This document shows, in pieces, positions 6,873-7,865 of a stretch of 7,865 bases of DNA (positions are counted from its first letter, which is position 1; every line of letters begins with the position of its first letter). The DNA is from Hyphomicrobiales bacterium (GTDB lineage: Bacteria; Pseudomonadota; Alphaproteobacteria; Rhizobiales; Kaistiaceae), in assembly GCA_017305815.1 (NCBI GenBank), contig JAFKJZ010000091.1:1-7865 (forward strand). Reading direction: 5' to 3'. Position numbers and translations under genes: made by a program. A model generated the notes under the pieces. The model did not search any database. It saw nothing but the letters and a program-made list of their open reading frames with translations, and was not told where the DNA came from.

Positions 6873-7574
6873 TCAGTCGATCCGCACGCCGGTCGCCCCA
6901 CCCGCCGCGCCGAAGCGCGCCAGCACCGTCTCGCCGGCGATCGCCGTCTGGCCCTCGGCGACGAGCGGAACGGCGCCCTCGGGCAGATAGACATCCAGGC
7001 GGGAGCCGAAGCGGATCAGGCCGAAGCGCTCGCCGGCGGCGAGCTGCTGGCCTTCGCGCGTGAAGCAGACGATGCGGCGGGCGACGAGGCCGGCGATCTG
7101 GACCACGCCGAGCGGGCCATGCGCGCCTTCGATCACCAGGCCGTTGCGCTCATTGTCCTCGCTCGCCTTGTCGAGCTCGGCATTCAGGAACTTGCCGGGC
7201 TTGTAGGCGATGCGCTGGACGCGGCCGGCGACCGGGGCGCGGTTCACGTGGCAGTTGAAAACGTTCATGAAGACGGAGATGCGCACGCGCGGTGCGGTGC
7301 CGAGCTCCAGTTCCGGCGGCGGCACGACCGGACCGACCGCCGAGACACGGCCATCGGCCGGGCTGATGACGAGATCCGGATCGATCGGCGTCACGCGCGG
7401 CGGATCGCGGAAGAAATACACGCACCAAGCCGTCAGGATCAGGCCGAGCCAGAACAACGGCCCCCAGAGCCAGCCCAGAAACAGCGAGACGAAGGCGAGG
7501 ATCGCGATGAAGGGATATCCCTCGCGATGAATCGGCACGAAATTCGCCCGGATCGATTTCAGCACAGAATCCAT
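6873..7574 (-). CDS. psd: Phosphatidylserine decarboxylase proenzyme
   Basis: Psd decarboxylates phosphatidylserine to phosphatidylethanolamine at the inner membrane. The proenzyme cleaves itself into a large beta chain and a small alpha chain whose N-terminal Ser becomes the pyruvoyl cofactor. This 233-residue protein is the short alphaproteobacterial type. Two hydrophobic segments at about 22-37 and 39-55 anchor it ([17 protein letters not shown], then [11 protein letters not shown]). Asp74 in SPADG and His109 in FNCHVNRAP fit the processing Asp and His, and Gly190-Ser191 in [13 protein letters not shown] is the cleavage site, so the alpha chain would be about 43 residues. [20 protein letters not shown] is a strong family block. 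The ATG at 7574 gives the expected N terminus ([21 protein letters not shown]) with AGGG six bases and AGGAG further upstream. A start at 7679 would add 35 residues not typical of the family. pssA follows after one base. Confidence 0.95.
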   Translation of the reverse strand: MDSVLKSIRANFVPIHREGYPFIAILAFVSLFLGWLWGPLFWLGLILTAWCVYFFRDPPRVTPIDPDLVISPADGRVSAVGPVVPPPELELGTAPRVRISVFMNVFNCHVNRAPVAGRVQRIAYKPGKFLNAELDKASEDNERNGLVIEGAHGPLGVVQIAGLVARRIVCFTREGQQLAAGERFGLIRFGSRLDVYLPEGAVPLVAEGQTAIAGETVLARFGAAGGATGVRID

Positions 7575-7674
7575 GCTTTGCCCTGTCTCCTGAATAAGCT
7601 GCGTCCGGTAAATCACGGATGGGCCGGCGAGTGAAGCCGCCCCATGCCCTTTCCCGCTGTCGAGACGGCGCGCG

Positions 7675-7701
7675 CTCACCTCTCCCTGAGGGAGAGGTGA
7701 G
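7675..7701. repeat. Perfect palindrome, REP-like element between the ABC exporter and psd
   Basis: Two perfectly complementary 12-base arms, CTCACCTCTCCC (7675-7686) and GGGAGAGGTGAG (7690-7701), flank a TGA triplet, so the RNA from either strand forms a very stable hairpin. It shares the CTCACC and CTCTCCC words with the repeats in the bpt-parC gap, suggesting the same broad repeat class with a different internal arrangement. No T-run follows on either strand. It could stabilise a transcript end, attenuate read-through into psd, or simply be a dispersed repeat. Confidence 0.7.
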
Positions 7702-7733
7702 GACGGCTGACGCCTCCTGGAATGGAGAGGACC

Positions 7734-7865
7734 CTAGCCGACGGTTTCCAGACCGGCCTTCTGTCCGCGCACCACGACGCCCAGCGTATCGGTCTCCTGG
7801 ACCTGGCGCAGGCGCTCGGCCGCCTCGTCCGCTTCGCGCTGGCGATTCCACATGGAAGCGTAAAG
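7734..7865 (-). CDS. C-terminal tail of an ABC exporter, probably Atm1-like (ATPase/permease fusion); 5' end outside window
   Basis: The minus-strand frame is open from the right edge to a TAG at 7734-7736, giving 43 residues. It begins LYASMWNRQREADEAAERLR. The YASMW-x-RQ-RE pattern right after the ATPase domain is characteristic of half-size ABC exporters of the Atm1/heavy-metal-exporter type, which pump glutathione- or thiol-linked compounds. The rest (QVQETDTLGVVVRGQKAGLETVG) is a variable hydrophilic tail. No Walker motif or membrane domain lies inside the window, so the class is inferred from the tail and from the frequent placement of such a gene before psd in Hyphomicrobiales. It ends 159 bases before psd on the same strand, with the palindrome in between. 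An alternative is another MsbA-like exporter. Confidence 0.6.
   Translation of the reverse strand, partial: LYASMWNRQREADEAAERLRQVQETDTLGVVVRGQKAGLETVG

Noticed and set aside
6872..6994. A longer pssA start, 41 codons upstream
   Set aside because: The extension is Arg/Ser-rich shadow of psd, whereas the ATG at 6871 fits family length and the TGAGATG coupling.
6335..7634. Two long plus-strand frames (242 and 303 codons) over pssA and psd
   Set aside because: Arg/Ala/Asp/His-rich shadow translations opposite two complete, motif-confirmed genes.
7575..7679. A longer psd start adding 35 residues
   Set aside because: The extension is unlike the family N terminus, and the ATG at 7574 has a good ribosome binding site and the usual [12 protein letters not shown] start. 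The longer version would also run into the palindrome.
1..7865. Mobile element, phage, toxin-antitoxin, CRISPR or defence genes
   Set aside because: All substantial coding space is accounted for by housekeeping genes; no transposase, integrase, Cas, nuclease or toxin motif and no direct-repeat array was found.

Overview
The window is compact, GC-rich chromosomal DNA from an alphaproteobacterium, most likely of the order Hyphomicrobiales (Rhizobiales). This rests on the protein types: a 233-residue membrane-anchored Psd followed directly by a Pss of the CDP-alcohol phosphotransferase family, a Bpt-type leucyltransferase, an alphaproteobacterial ParC with HPHGDQ in the quinolone region, and an Atm1-like ABC exporter tail next to psd. 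No rRNA, tRNA, CRISPR array, transposase, integrase or phage gene was seen, and codon use looks uniform. This is housekeeping core genome, not an island.

Layout from left to right. Plus strand, 1-2168: the 3' end of a threonine ammonia-lyase gene with a C-terminal ACT domain, an RDD-family membrane protein, and bpt (N-end rule leucyltransferase). Positions 2169-2320 are the convergent gap between bpt and parC. It holds two inverted copies of a REP-like palindromic repeat. Minus strand, 5553-2321: puuE (allantoinase), then parC (topoisomerase IV subunit A) 62 bases downstream. Positions 5554-5736 are a divergent regulatory gap with two CGTTAAC repeats. Plus strand, 5737-5928: an unrecognised 63-residue ORF with a strong ribosome binding site. 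A bidirectional intrinsic terminator at 5948-5990 separates it from the convergent phospholipid genes. Minus strand, 7865-6038: the C-terminal end of an ABC exporter, a gap with a perfect 12-bp-arm palindrome, then psd and pssA, only one base apart.

How the genes work together: pssA and psd encode consecutive steps from CDP-diacylglycerol and serine through phosphatidylserine to phosphatidylethanolamine, and are almost certainly one transcription unit. The other genes are functionally unrelated: branched-chain amino acid metabolism, protein degradation tagging, chromosome decatenation and purine breakdown. No new multi-gene system is evident. The parts least explained by known genes are the small ORF with its terminator, the GTTAAC-bearing region upstream of it, and the REP-like palindromes.
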